Shown: positions 24,913 through 32,040 of the stretch, piece by piece
How the letters are laid out: the number at the start of each line of letters is the position of its first letter
Position numbering within the stretch: position 1 is the first letter of the stretch
Assembly (NCBI GenBank): GCA_020073365.1
Contig: JAIQFL010000082.1
Coordinates: 1-36,619, forward strand
Direction of reading: 5' to 3'
Length of the DNA: 36,619 nucleotides
Origin: Terriglobia bacterium
GTDB taxonomy: Bacteria; Acidobacteriota; Terriglobia; Bryobacterales; Bryobacteraceae
The notes under the pieces: model-generated
Databases searched by the model: none
Seen by the model: the letters and a program-made list of their open reading frames with translations, nothing else
What the model was told of the DNA's origin: nothing
Position numbers and translations under genes: made by a program

Positions 24913-25509
24913 TCACTTGAGGAGACCATCGATCAAAGCCCGCAGGAGCGGGTAGTTGCCCGGGTCGGGATAGGCATAGGGATATCGTCTTTGACCCTTG
25001 ACGACGAAGACGGTGGGAGTCCCGCCCACTCTCTGCATCTGCCCCGCATCCACATCCTGCTGCACTTGGGCGAGGACTGAAGACTCCTTCGCCAACGCCT
25101 GCACCCTCTTCTGCTCGGTGGGAGTGAGCACGGCGGCCACGGTGTCCCACACCTTCCCATTATTGCCCCAGGTTGCCTGGTTCTTGAACAACGCGTCAGC
25201 CACCTGCTGATACTTGCCGACCTCGGCGGCCGCCACCGCGTAGTTGGCGGCTTCGCGGGAGTACGGATGCATGGGAAGCGGAAACTCGTGACTGATCACG
25301 TACACCCGGCCCTGCGCCACATAGTCCCGAATGATCACAGGCAGCACTGCCTCGTGAAACACCTTGCATCCCGGGCACTGGAAATCGCTAAAAAGCTCGA
25401 TGCGAACGGTAGCGGCAGGGTTGCCAATCGACCTGGCTTTGTCGATATCTCCCAGGGACGCTGCCAGACAGGGAAGCAGCGCGACGAGTGCGACGGCGGA
25501 AAGCTTCAT
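24913..25509 (-). CDS. DsbA-family periplasmic thioredoxin
   Basis: A 198-residue protein with a signal peptide (MKLSAVALVALLPCLAASLG) and a DsbA-like fold. The active site is CPGC (C45 and C48) in IELFSDFQCPGCKVFHE, followed by a helical insert, and the cis-proline loop reads VGGTPTVFVV. It resembles the Thioredoxin_4/DsbA group that oxidises or isomerises disulfides of exported proteins. I chose ATG 25509 because it gives the signal peptide directly; a TACAAT hexamer lies about eight bases upstream of it, so the message may be nearly leaderless. A longer start at 25554 would add residues ahead of the signal. The MauE-like gene follows after three bases, forming a small redox operon. Confidence 0.85.
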   Translation of the reverse strand: MKLSAVALVALLPCLAASLGDIDKARSIGNPAATVRIELFSDFQCPGCKVFHEAVLPVIIRDYVAQGRVYVISHEFPLPMHPYSREAANYAVAAAEVGKYQQVADALFKNQATWGNNGKVWDTVAAVLTPTEQKRVQALAKESSVLAQVQQDVDAGQMQRVGGTPTVFVVKGQRRYPYAYPDPGNYPLLRALIDGLLK

Positions 25510-25550
25510 ACCTAATATTGTAGACGCAGTCGGCGCGCTTTCGGTCGCCA

Positions 25551-25976
25551 TCAAAGTGGTTCGCGGAACGGATTCCTCACGGTGACCGACCCGTATTGTT
25601 GGCCGTGGTTGAGATCCTCGGTGTACAGTACGTCGGCGCCTCCAGATTCCGCAGCGGCCAGAATGAGGGCGTCCCAGAATGAAATTTTGTACCGCTCCTC
25701 GGTCTGAATGGCCGACATGATCTGGGCTGGGCCGACGACAACCAGCGGAAGTTCCAGCAGTTTGGCAACAACATCCCTCAGCTCGCGACGCGGCATACGC
25801 AGTTTTCGGGAGCCGGCTGCGTAGAGCTCTTGAACCACCTGAGTGCTCAGCAGCATACGGCTGGAGTGCGTATACTGTTGGAAGAGTTCTCGGGCTCGCG
25901 CCTGTTTGGCTAAGTCCGCTCCGCCGTACATGTACAGCAATATGTTGGTGTCAAAGAAGGCCTTAGCGCCGTTCAT
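25551..25976 (-). CDS. VapC-type PIN-domain ribonuclease toxin
   Basis: A 141-residue PIN-domain protein. The expected acidic metal ligands can be placed: D9 in FFDTNILLY, E50 in QVVQELYA, D102 in SFWDALILAAA and D121 in LYTEDLNHG. PIN toxins cut RNA (often tRNA or rRNA) when freed from their antitoxin. The ATG at 25976 lies within the last codons of the antitoxin gene (14-base overlap), the normal order antitoxin-toxin with coupled translation. The stop lies 41 bases before the DsbA-like gene on the same strand, so read-through into that operon is possible. All four acidic residues are present, so it should be active. Confidence 0.87.
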   Translation of the reverse strand: MNGAKAFFDTNILLYMYGGADLAKQARARELFQQYTHSSRMLLSTQVVQELYAAGSRKLRMPRRELRDVVAKLLELPLVVVGPAQIMSAIQTEERYKISFWDALILAAAESGGADVLYTEDLNHGQQYGSVTVRNPFREPL

Positions 25977-26205
25977 GCAACTCGTCGCGGCTTATCGAGC
26001 TGGGATCGATCGTGAAATAGGGGCCTCGCTTAGCGATCTCAAGCAACCGGTCGGCCGCAGCCCGCGCTCGGCTTTCGCGTGACAACGCCTCCTCTACGAC
26101 TTCCCGCACAAACGCATTGATGGTTGTATCATGCTGGGCCGCATAGACTTTGGCCTCGCGGATCAAGTCCGTGGGAAGACTGAGCGTGATATTCCGAGTT
26201 TCCAT
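25963..26205 (-). CDS. VapB-type ribbon-helix-helix antitoxin
   Basis: An 80-residue protein starting METRNITLSLPTDLIREAKVYA, a ribbon-helix-helix DNA-binding N-terminus of the CopG/DUF6364 kind, continuing DTTINAFVREVVEEAL and ending in a variable tail that should bind the toxin. It neutralises the PIN toxin and represses the operon. ATG 26205 fits the family start; a longer reading to 26283 has no support. There is no ribosome site before the ATG, and an extended -10 (TGGTACACT) lies just upstream, so the mRNA may be leaderless. A palindrome over the promoter is the likely operator. Confidence 0.85.
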   Translation of the reverse strand: METRNITLSLPTDLIREAKVYAAQHDTTINAFVREVVEEALSRESRARAAADRLLEIAKRGPYFTIDPSSISRDELHERR

Positions 26206-26212
26206 ACAACTG

Positions 26213-26234
26213 AGTGTACCACATGATTGTGTGG
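26213..26234 (-). promoter_or_regulatory. Promoter and operator of the vapBC operon
   Basis: On the minus strand an extended -10, TGGTACACT, ends eight bases before the antitoxin ATG. The palindrome CCACATGATTGTGTGG (26219-26234 on the plus strand, arms CCACA/TGTGG) overlaps the spacer and the -10. This position fits repression by the antitoxin or the antitoxin-toxin complex. The -35 is poor. Confidence 0.5.
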
Positions 26235-26267
26235 CATGGCATGGATTGGCTCGTGGCTGGAAACGCC

Positions 26268-26300
26268 GCCCCCTCGCGGCCACGCGGCCCCCTCGCGGCC
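26268..26300. repeat. Short GC-rich direct repeat
   Basis: GCCCCCTCGCGGCC-like units occur twice in a row (around 26269-26282 and 26287-26300) just upstream of the PadR promoter. It may be chance in GC-rich DNA or a protein binding site. Confidence 0.35.
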
Positions 26301-26308
26301 CTATCCTT

Positions 26309-26337
26309 TTGACAACTGCATCGTCTCACGCTATAGT
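26309..26337 (+). promoter_or_regulatory. Sigma70-type promoter of the PadR-ADOP operon
   Basis: TTGACA (26309-26314) and TATAGT (26332-26337) are separated by 17 bases, close to the ideal sigma70 promoter. It leaves a leader of about 30 bases before ATG 26374 and likely drives PadR, the ADOP permease and the cytochrome. An autorepressing PadR site would be expected here, but I could not pick out a clear palindrome. Confidence 0.75.
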
Positions 26338-26373
26338 TGAAGGCAACCTATCAACCTACGGAGGGGAGAGAAA

Positions 26374-26721
26374 ATGTCCGACACGCAAACGCCGCTCACT
26401 CCAGCGATGTTCAATGTGCTGCTGGCGCTGGCCGACGGCGACAAGCACGGCTATGCCGTTCTGAAGGAGGTCGCGGAGCAGACCGGCGGCGAAGTTCAGC
26501 TCAGCACGGGTACGCTCTACGGGATCATCAAGCGACTGCTGGCGGACGGCCTGATCGTGGAGATGCGCCGCCCGGCACTCGAAAACGACGACCAGCGCCG
26601 CCGCTACTATCACCTGACCGACGCCGGCCGCGAACTGGCGCTGGCGGAAGCCGAGCGCATGGAGAAGCTCGTGGCGCGGGCCCGTACCAAGCAGTTGATC
26701 CGGGCGCTCAAACCGGCGTAG
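26374..26721 (+). CDS. PadR-family transcriptional regulator, acidobacterial ADOP-linked type
   Basis: A 115-residue winged-helix protein: MFNVLLALADGDKHGYAVLKEV, then LSTGTLYGIIKRLLADGLI is the PadR recognition region, and RRRYYHLTDAGRELALAEAERM forms the wing and start of the dimer helix. Acidobacterial PadR proteins of this kind (TIGR03433-like) commonly precede ADOP permeases, as here. It probably represses its own operon in response to an unknown signal. The start ATG 26374 has GGAGGGGAG upstream. The permease begins 22 bases after its stop. Confidence 0.9.
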   Translation: MSDTQTPLTPAMFNVLLALADGDKHGYAVLKEVAEQTGGEVQLSTGTLYGIIKRLLADGLIVEMRRPALENDDQRRRYYHLTDAGRELALAEAERMEKLVARARTKQLIRALKPA

Positions 26722-26743
26722 CACGCAGGAAGGAGGAGGGGTA

Positions 26744-29398
26744 GTGTCTCGGGACAAGGAGCCATTTTCAGATCGACTCTACGCGGCGTTGCTGCGTATG
26801 CTGCCGTTCGAGTTCCGGCTCGAGTTCGGTAGCGATATGGAGGAGACCTTTCGCGCGCAGCGCGTCGAAACCGCACGCGAGCACGGCTTCCCCGCCCTGC
26901 TGAAGATGTGGTGGGCCACCATCGTCGACATCGTGCGGATGGCGCCCCGCGAGCACGCCAGCGTGCTGTGGCAGGACGTGCGGTATGCGCTCCGCATGAT
27001 GCGCAAGAATCCCGGGTTTACCGCCGCCGCGGTGACGATTCTGGGGCTGGGGATCGGGGTGAACACGTCGATCTTCAGCGCCGTCTACTCGATCCTGCTG
27101 AAGCCCCTGCCGTATGTGAACGGGGACGACCTGGTGGTGCTGCGGCAGCGCGGGTCCAGACTGGGAATGAACATGCCCTTCTCGGTGCCGGAGATCAACG
27201 ACTACCGGGAGCGGAACCGCTCGCTGAGCGGCCTGGTGGAATATCACAGCATGTCATTCACTTTGTTGGGCGGCAACGAGGCGCATCGCGTGCGGACCGG
27301 CGTGGTGTCGGCGGGGTTCTTCGACCTGTTCGGGGTCAAGCCACTGCTGGGCCGGACGTTCGTGCCCGCCGACGACCGCCCGGGCGCGCTGGCCGTGCTG
27401 GTGCTGAGCTACGAGTATTGGAAACGGGTGGAGGGCGGCGACCCCAGTATCGTGGGCAAAACCTTCCAGATGAACGACAAGCCCCACGTGGTCATCGGTG
27501 TACTGCCGCTCATTCCGCAGTACCCCAACGAGAATGACGTCTACATGCCGACTACGGCGTGCCCGTACCGGTCAAAACCCGAAAACATCGCCGATCGCGA
27601 CTACCGGATGATGAGCCTGTTCGGACGGCTCAAGCCGGGCGTCACAATGGATCGGTGCCGTTCCGACATGGCGATGATTGCGCAGGGGATGAAGAACGAC
27701 CATCCCAAATTTTATCCGGAAGAGATGGGATTTCAAGCCGCGACTTCGCCTCTCCGCAGCGATCTGACCGCCCGCGCCCGCCCCATGCTCTTCGCCCTTC
27801 TGGGGGCGGCTGCGTTTGTGCTGCTGATTGCCTGCGCCAATGTCGCGAACCTGACGCTGGCGCGGATGGCGCGCCGTGAGCAGGAACTGGTGATCCGCAC
27901 GGCGGTGGGAGCGGGCAGCGGGCGCCTGCTGCGCCAGTTGCTGACGGAGAGCCTGATCATGGCGTTGCTTTCGGCGGGGGTCGGCATGCTGTTCGCGGCG
28001 GCTAGCATCAAGCTGTTGACGCAGTTCGCCGGTCAACTCACTCCCCGGGCGGGCGAAATCGCGATCGATGGCTGGGTATTGGCGTTTGCCATTCTGTGCG
28101 CCAGCGCAACCACCATCGTTTTCGGCTCGGTGGCGGCCCTGTACTCGCGCCAGGACGTCGCGTCGGGCTTGAAGGAAGGCGCCCGCAGCGCCGAAAAGAG
28201 CCGCCATTTCGTGCGGAGCCTGCTCATCGCGGCGCAGGTGGCATTTTCGTACGTGCTGCTGATCGGGGCGGGCCTGATGGTCCGCAGCTTTATCCAAATG
28301 AACCGGGTGGATGTGGGGTTCACGCCGCAGCGCGTTTTGGCCGTGAGTTTCGACCGAAATTGGGTGAAGTACCAAACGCCCGAACCGCGGCGCACGTTTT
28401 CCAACCGGCTCCTCGAGAAGGTCCGGAGCCAGCCTGGCGTGTTGTCGGCGGCTGTGTCGGATAGTTTCCCGCTGGATCCTGAGAACTTGGCTATGGCGCT
28501 GTCCATGGACCATGTGTGGCACTTCACGGTGGAAGGCGATACTCGTCCGGCATCCGAGTTGCCCGCCGCGAAATCGGTGCGGATCGTTACATCCGACTAC
28601 TTCCGCACCCTCGACATACCATTGTTTGCTGGACGAACGCTCCTCGATTCGGACACCGCGGATACCGAGCAGGTGGTCGTAATGAACCGTTCCCTGGCGC
28701 GGCAGGTGTGGGGCGACATCAACCCGGTCGGCCGGCGCGTTTCCTTCGACGAGGGCAAACACTGGGTCAGGTTAGTGGGCGTAGTGGGCGATACCAGGGA
28801 TTTCGGGCTGACCCACGACTCTCCGTTCCAGGAGTATCTGTCCAACGCGCAATTTCCGCAACCCGACACCATTCTGGTACGGACCGCCGGAGATCCCGAG
28901 GCTGTGACGAGCCTGGTGCGCCGGGCGATTGTGGATGTCGACCCGGAGACCGCCATCACGCAAATCGAAACCTTGGAGCAGGCGCGCGCGGACTCGATAG
29001 CTTCACCGCGAACCACCACCCGCATGTTCAGTCTGTTCGCAATACTGGCCTTCGTGATTGCCCTGGCCGGAATTGGCAGCATGCTGGCGCTGTGGGTGAG
29101 GCAGCGGACGCGGGAGATCGGCATCCGCATGGCCATGGGCGCAAGGCCGCGCCACATACTGGGCACGGTCATCCGCCAGGGGATGCTGCTGGTTGCCATC
29201 GGCCTGGCCGCGGGCTACCTGGGCTCGGTGGCGTTGACCGGGTTCCTTAAGACCTTTTTGTTCCAGGTGGAGCCGACGGATGGCGCCACCTATTCATTAG
29301 TATCGGCCTTGCTTCTGGGCGCCGCCTTGATCGCCTGCTACCTGCCCGCCATGCGGGCGGCGCGGATCGACCCACAAACGGCGTTACGGTGCGACTGA
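26744..29398 (+). CDS. Acidobacterial duplicated orphan permease (ADOP), FtsX/MacB-type
   Basis: An 884-residue permease with the ADOP pattern. The first 75 residues (FSDRLYAALLRMLPFEFRLEF) are the usual cytoplasmic lead. VRYALRMMRKNPGFTAAAVTILGL and GIGVNTSIFSAVYSILLKPL then form the first helix and start of a MacB-like periplasmic domain. A first FtsX domain follows (ALLGAAAFVLLIACANVANL), a second periplasmic domain (AQVAFSYVLLIGAGLMVRSF), and a second FtsX domain (MFSLFAILAFVIALAGIGSM through TREIGIRMAMGA). No ATPase gene lies nearby, in line with the name 'orphan'. Transport or mechanotransmission function is unknown. GTG 26744 follows AAGGAGGAGGGG. The cytochrome P460 gene starts eight bases after its stop. 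Confidence 0.93.
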   Translation: MSRDKEPFSDRLYAALLRMLPFEFRLEFGSDMEETFRAQRVETAREHGFPALLKMWWATIVDIVRMAPREHASVLWQDVRYALRMMRKNPGFTAAAVTILGLGIGVNTSIFSAVYSILLKPLPYVNGDDLVVLRQRGSRLGMNMPFSVPEINDYRERNRSLSGLVEYHSMSFTLLGGNEAHRVRTGVVSAGFFDLFGVKPLLGRTFVPADDRPGALAVLVLSYEYWKRVEGGDPSIVGKTFQMNDKPHVVIGVLPLIPQYPNENDVYMPTTACPYRSKPENIADRDYRMMSLFGRLKPGVTMDRCRSDMAMIAQGMKNDHPKFYPEEMGFQAATSPLRSDLTARARPMLFALLGAAAFVLLIACANVANLTLARMARREQELVIRTAVGAGSGRLLRQLLTESLIMALLSAGVGMLFAAASIKLLTQFAGQLTPRAGEIAIDGWVLAFAILCASATTIVFGSVAALYSRQDVASGLKEGARSAEKSRHFVRSLLIAAQVAFSYVLLIGAGLMVRSFIQMNRVDVGFTPQRVLAVSFDRNWVKYQTPEPRRTFSNRLLEKVRSQPGVLSAAVSDSFPLDPENLAMALSMDHVWHFTVEGDTRPASELPAAKSVRIVTSDYFRTLDIPLFAGRTLLDSDTADTEQVVVMNRSLARQVWGDINPVGRRVSFDEGKHWVRLVGVVGDTRDFGLTHDSPFQEYLSNAQFPQPDTILVRTAGDPEAVTSLVRRAIVDVDPETAITQIETLEQARADSIASPRTTTRMFSLFAILAFVIALAGIGSMLALWVRQRTREIGIRMAMGARPRHILGTVIRQGMLLVAIGLAAGYLGSVALTGFLKTFLFQVEPTDGATYSLVSALLLGAALIACYLPAMRAARIDPQTALRCD

Positions 29399-29406
29399 GG
29401 AGACGT

Positions 29407-29973
29407 ATGCGGACAACAGGGACGGGAATGATTGCGGTGGCGCTGATGGCCGCGGCCGCAGTGCTGATCGGGGCAGACCAGGGGCCCACCGACGGACCAC
29501 AGTACACGAAGGATGGAAAACTGACGCGTCCGCCGAACTATCGCGAGTGGATCTTCCTCAGCTCCGGCCTGGGCATGACCTACGGGCCGCTGGCCTCGCC
29601 GGGGGATCCGCGGTTCGACAACGTCTTCGTCAACCGCGCGGCTTACCGAGGTTTTCTGGAAACCGGCCGGTGGCCGGACCAGACCGTATTGGTGCTGGAG
29701 GTCCGCTCTTCGCAGTCGAAGGGTTCGATCAACCGGGGCGGGCACTTCCAGGACGAGGTCGCGGGGGTGGAAGTCCACGTAAAGGATGAGAAACGCTTCC
29801 CCCGCAAGTGGGCCTTCTTCGGGTTCCGCGAAGGGGAACAGGCGTCCACGGCCATCCCGGCTACGGCGGGTTGCTATTCCTGCCACGAACAGAACGGCGC
29901 GGTGGATACGACCTTTGTGCAATTCTATCCGACATTGATCGGAGTGGCAAAGGCGAAGGGCGGCATGAAGTGA
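29407..29973 (+). CDS. Cytochrome P460-family haem protein lacking the cross-link lysine
   Basis: A 188-residue exported protein (signal MRTTGTGMIAVALMAAAAVL). The body matches cytochrome P460: PPNYREWIFLSSGLGMTYG, then FDNVFVNRAAYRGFLETGRWPD, GVEVHVKDEKRFPRKWAFFGF and CYSCHEQNGAVDTTFVQFYPTL. The CxxCH at residues 156-160 binds haem c. In Nitrosomonas P460, K70 of TVTVKELV is cross-linked to the haem; here the aligned stretch is TVLVLEVR, with L97 in its place. The active-site glutamate (E96 there) is kept as E122. It is likely a periplasmic haem protein with altered chemistry. It begins eight bases after the ADOP stop with GAGGAG as ribosome site, so it belongs to the PadR-ADOP transcript. 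Confidence 0.85.
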   Translation: MRTTGTGMIAVALMAAAAVLIGADQGPTDGPQYTKDGKLTRPPNYREWIFLSSGLGMTYGPLASPGDPRFDNVFVNRAAYRGFLETGRWPDQTVLVLEVRSSQSKGSINRGGHFQDEVAGVEVHVKDEKRFPRKWAFFGFREGEQASTAIPATAGCYSCHEQNGAVDTTFVQFYPTLIGVAKAKGGMK

Positions 29974-29994
29974 GCAGCCGCCGCTGGTGAGCTG

Positions 29995-30501
29995 CTAATG
30001 GCTGAGCGCCGCCTGCACCGCGGGCGAAAGTTTGTCGGCGTGCGCCACCAGCATCGTCAATTGCCAGCGATGGGTATCCGATAACGTGCCCCCGAAGCCA
30101 GGCATGCCGGAAAGCCGAATCCCATGTGTCAACTTCCAGTAGGTGACGCCTTCCGGATCATCGGTCACCATATCTTCCTTTTCGAATAGCTGAGGCGGCG
30201 GGGGGAACATCCCTTTCGATATCGCCGTGCGCGGCTGTCCCGGAGCTCCGTGGCAAACGGCGCAGTGTGCCTTGTACGCATTCACCCCGGCCAGCATATT
30301 GCCATCATCGAGCGGCAGGGGATCCTTTTGATCCCCTGCATTCCCAACACTCCCGCGCAGCGCCATCTTGGCAACCGTTTTCTCCAGTGGCAGGGGCGGT
30401 GCGGTAGTTGCCATGGCGACCCCTCCGCCACGTACGAACAGGTAACCGCCCACGACCAATATCGATATAGTTACGACGACACCGAGAACAAACCCACGCA
30501 A
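29995..30501 (-). CDS. Membrane-anchored monohaem cytochrome c
   Basis: A 168-residue protein with an N-terminal membrane anchor (RGFVLGVVVTISILVVGGYL) and a class I cytochrome c domain. CAVCH (C80, C83, H84) binds the haem, and a methionine in RLSGMPGFGG near residue 131 is the likely axial ligand. It transfers electrons on the periplasmic face. Its gene converges with the cytochrome P460 gene, with 21 bases between stops, so the two proteins may be functional partners though not on one transcript. The domain looks complete. Confidence 0.87.
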   Translation of the reverse strand: MRGFVLGVVVTISILVVGGYLFVRGGGVAMATTAPPLPLEKTVAKMALRGSVGNAGDQKDPLPLDDGNMLAGVNAYKAHCAVCHGAPGQPRTAISKGMFPPPPQLFEKEDMVTDDPEGVTYWKLTHGIRLSGMPGFGGTLSDTHRWQLTMLVAHADKLSPAVQAALSH

Positions 30502-30640
30502 GTGTCACGACCTTTCCTATTGACCGGAATCGGGTATTCTGTCTCTGGCTCTCCCGGCTCGGGGTCAGTATACACCAAGCCGTCATCCTTTGATCCCCGA
30601 GTCGCAGTCTTCGGCAGTCTTCGCTTCGGGAGCCGTCTTC

Positions 30641-30708
30641 GGCTGGTTCGCTCTTACTTCGACAAGGCGCCCCTCAAAGGTCTTTGTCGAAACAACAACG
30701 AACCAGCC
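30641..30708 (+). repeat. Long imperfect hairpin upstream of pgk
   Basis: GGCTGGTTCG (30641-30650) pairs with CGAACCAGCC (30699-30708); inside, TTCGACAA (30658-30665) pairs with TTGTCGAA (30684-30691). The two stems are separated by a symmetric seven-base internal loop on each side. This could be a structured leader, an RNA, or a dispersed inverted repeat. Confidence 0.55.
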
Positions 30709-30743
30709 CCCTCGCTTACGTTCCGATGGGACGAGGGCCGGCA

Positions 30744-30778
30744 CGGTTGCATTACCCGGGCGCGCGCTAACGCAACCG
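30744..30778 (+). repeat. Second hairpin upstream of pgk
   Basis: CGGTTGC (30744-30750) pairs with GCAACCG (30772-30778) around a 21-base loop rich in GC. A weaker CCCTCG/CGAGGG pairing lies between this and the long hairpin, giving three hairpins in a row about 85 bases before pgk. Confidence 0.45.
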
Positions 30779-30861
30779 AGACCACGGGGGACTCCAAGGG
30801 ACTTGCGATAGGGAAGAGGAGGGCCGGATTTGACAGCGTAAGGGATGTTATCGTGTCCGAT

Positions 30862-32040
30862 ATGTCTTATCTTTCCATACGCGATCTGGACTTGAACGGG
30901 AAGCGCGTTTTCATCCGCGTGGATTTCAATGTGCCGCTCGAAAAGAACCATCGGGGCGACATGGAAATTACCAGCGACAAGCGCATCAAGGCGTCGCTCT
31001 CCACCATCCAATACGCGCTCGAGCATGGGGCCGGCGTTATCCTGGCTTCGCACCTCGGCCGTCCCAAGGGCAAACCGAATCCGGAAATGAGTCTGAAACC
31101 GGCGGCCAAACGGCTGGAAGAGCTGCTGGGCCGCCCCGTGAAGATGGCGCCCGACTGTATCGGGCCCGAAGTGGAAGCCATGAAGCCCGCGCCGGGCGAA
31201 GTGCTGCTGCTCGAAAACCTGCGCTTCCACGCGGAGGAGGAGAAGAACGATCCGGAGTTCGCGAAGAAACTGGCCGGGCTGTGCGACGTCTACGTGAACG
31301 ACGCGTTCGGTTCCGCGCACCGCGCACACGCTTCCACCGAAGGCATGATCCGGTTCGTCCCCAAGGCAGCCGCCGGTTTGCTGATGGAGCAGGAGCTGAA
31401 ATACCTGGGGATGGCCACCACCAATCCGCAACGGCCGTGCGTCGCGATTCTGGGCGGCGCGAAGGTCTCGGACAAAATCGAGGTCATCGAAAACCTGGGC
31501 AAGGTGGTGGACCGGCTGCTCATCGGGGGCGCCATGGCCTACACATTCCTGAAGGCGCAGGGACTGCCCACCGGCAGATCGCTGGTCGAAGAAGATAAGG
31601 TCGATCTCGCCAAGAAGCTGTTGGGCGAACTGGGCGGCAAGCTGGTGCTGCCGGTGGACCACGTGGTGGTTTCCGAGATCGCGCCGGGCGCCGAAAACCA
31701 GGTCGTCGAAAAGATCCCGGAAGGCAAGATCGGTGTGGATATCGGGCCGAAGACCATCGAGCAGTATGCGCGGGTGATCGCCGGCGCCAAAACCGTGATC
31801 TGGAACGGGCCCATGGGGATCTTCGAGAAGCCCCCATTCGATAAGGGAACCGTAGCGCTGGCCAAGGCCGTGGCCGATTCGGGCGCCATCTCAGTGGTGG
31901 GCGGCGGCGATTCCGAAAAGGCCATCAAGGCCGCGGGCGTCACCGGGAAGATCAGTCACGTTTCGACAGGGGGTGGGGCCTCGCTGGAGTTTCTGGCGGG
32001 CATTCGCTTGCCGGGAGTAGCCGCTCTGGAGAGCCGTTAG
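30862..32040 (+). CDS. pgk: Phosphoglycerate kinase
   Basis: A complete 392-residue glycolytic enzyme. KRVFIRVDFNVPLEK near residue 15 is the PGK signature, followed by HLGRPKGKPNPEMSL, LLLENLRFHAEEEKNDPEF, YVNDAFGSAHRAHAST, LGGAKVSDKIEVIENL, WNGPMGIFEKPPFDKGT and the C-terminal VGGGDSEKAIKAAG with HVSTGGGASLEFL. It transfers phosphate between 1,3-bisphosphoglycerate and ADP. I give ATG 30862 because MSYLSIRDLDLNGKR resembles the common PGK N-terminus, but the only ribosome site (AAGGG) is better placed for a GTG at 30853, which would add three residues. A long reading back to 30250 runs through non-coding DNA and the cytochrome c gene and is not real. Confidence 0.95.
   Translation: MSYLSIRDLDLNGKRVFIRVDFNVPLEKNHRGDMEITSDKRIKASLSTIQYALEHGAGVILASHLGRPKGKPNPEMSLKPAAKRLEELLGRPVKMAPDCIGPEVEAMKPAPGEVLLLENLRFHAEEEKNDPEFAKKLAGLCDVYVNDAFGSAHRAHASTEGMIRFVPKAAAGLLMEQELKYLGMATTNPQRPCVAILGGAKVSDKIEVIENLGKVVDRLLIGGAMAYTFLKAQGLPTGRSLVEEDKVDLAKKLLGELGGKLVLPVDHVVVSEIAPGAENQVVEKIPEGKIGVDIGPKTIEQYARVIAGAKTVIWNGPMGIFEKPPFDKGTVALAKAVADSGAISVVGGGDSEKAIKAAGVTGKISHVSTGGGASLEFLAGIRLPGVAALESR

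Larger units (their letters stand above)
30502..30861. other. Structured gene-free region upstream of pgk
   Basis: This 360-base divergent gap between the cytochrome c gene and pgk has no convincing ORF. Between about 30600 and 30780 it contains GTCTTCG direct repeats and several consecutive inverted repeats, detailed separately. A TTGACA at 30830 has no good -10. The ribosome-site-like TAAGGGA at 30839-30845 is eight bases before a GTG (30853) and 17 before ATG 30862. Confidence 0.5.

Noticed and set aside
27572..28762. 396-codon minus-strand open frame within the ADOP gene
   Set aside because: Antisense shadow; the plus-strand ADOP reading has full-length family structure.
30744..30778. 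Integron attC-like site (GCTAACG near a hairpin)
   Set aside because: The paired core sites GTTRRRY/RYYYAAC are not both present, and no integrase or cassette gene is nearby.
30830..30861. Sigma70 promoter with TTGACA directly before pgk
   Set aside because: No acceptable -10 at 16-18 bases; the hexamer is probably chance.
30583..31662. 359-codon minus-strand open frame over pgk
   Set aside because: Antisense to an unmistakable phosphoglycerate kinase; no ribosome site or domain.
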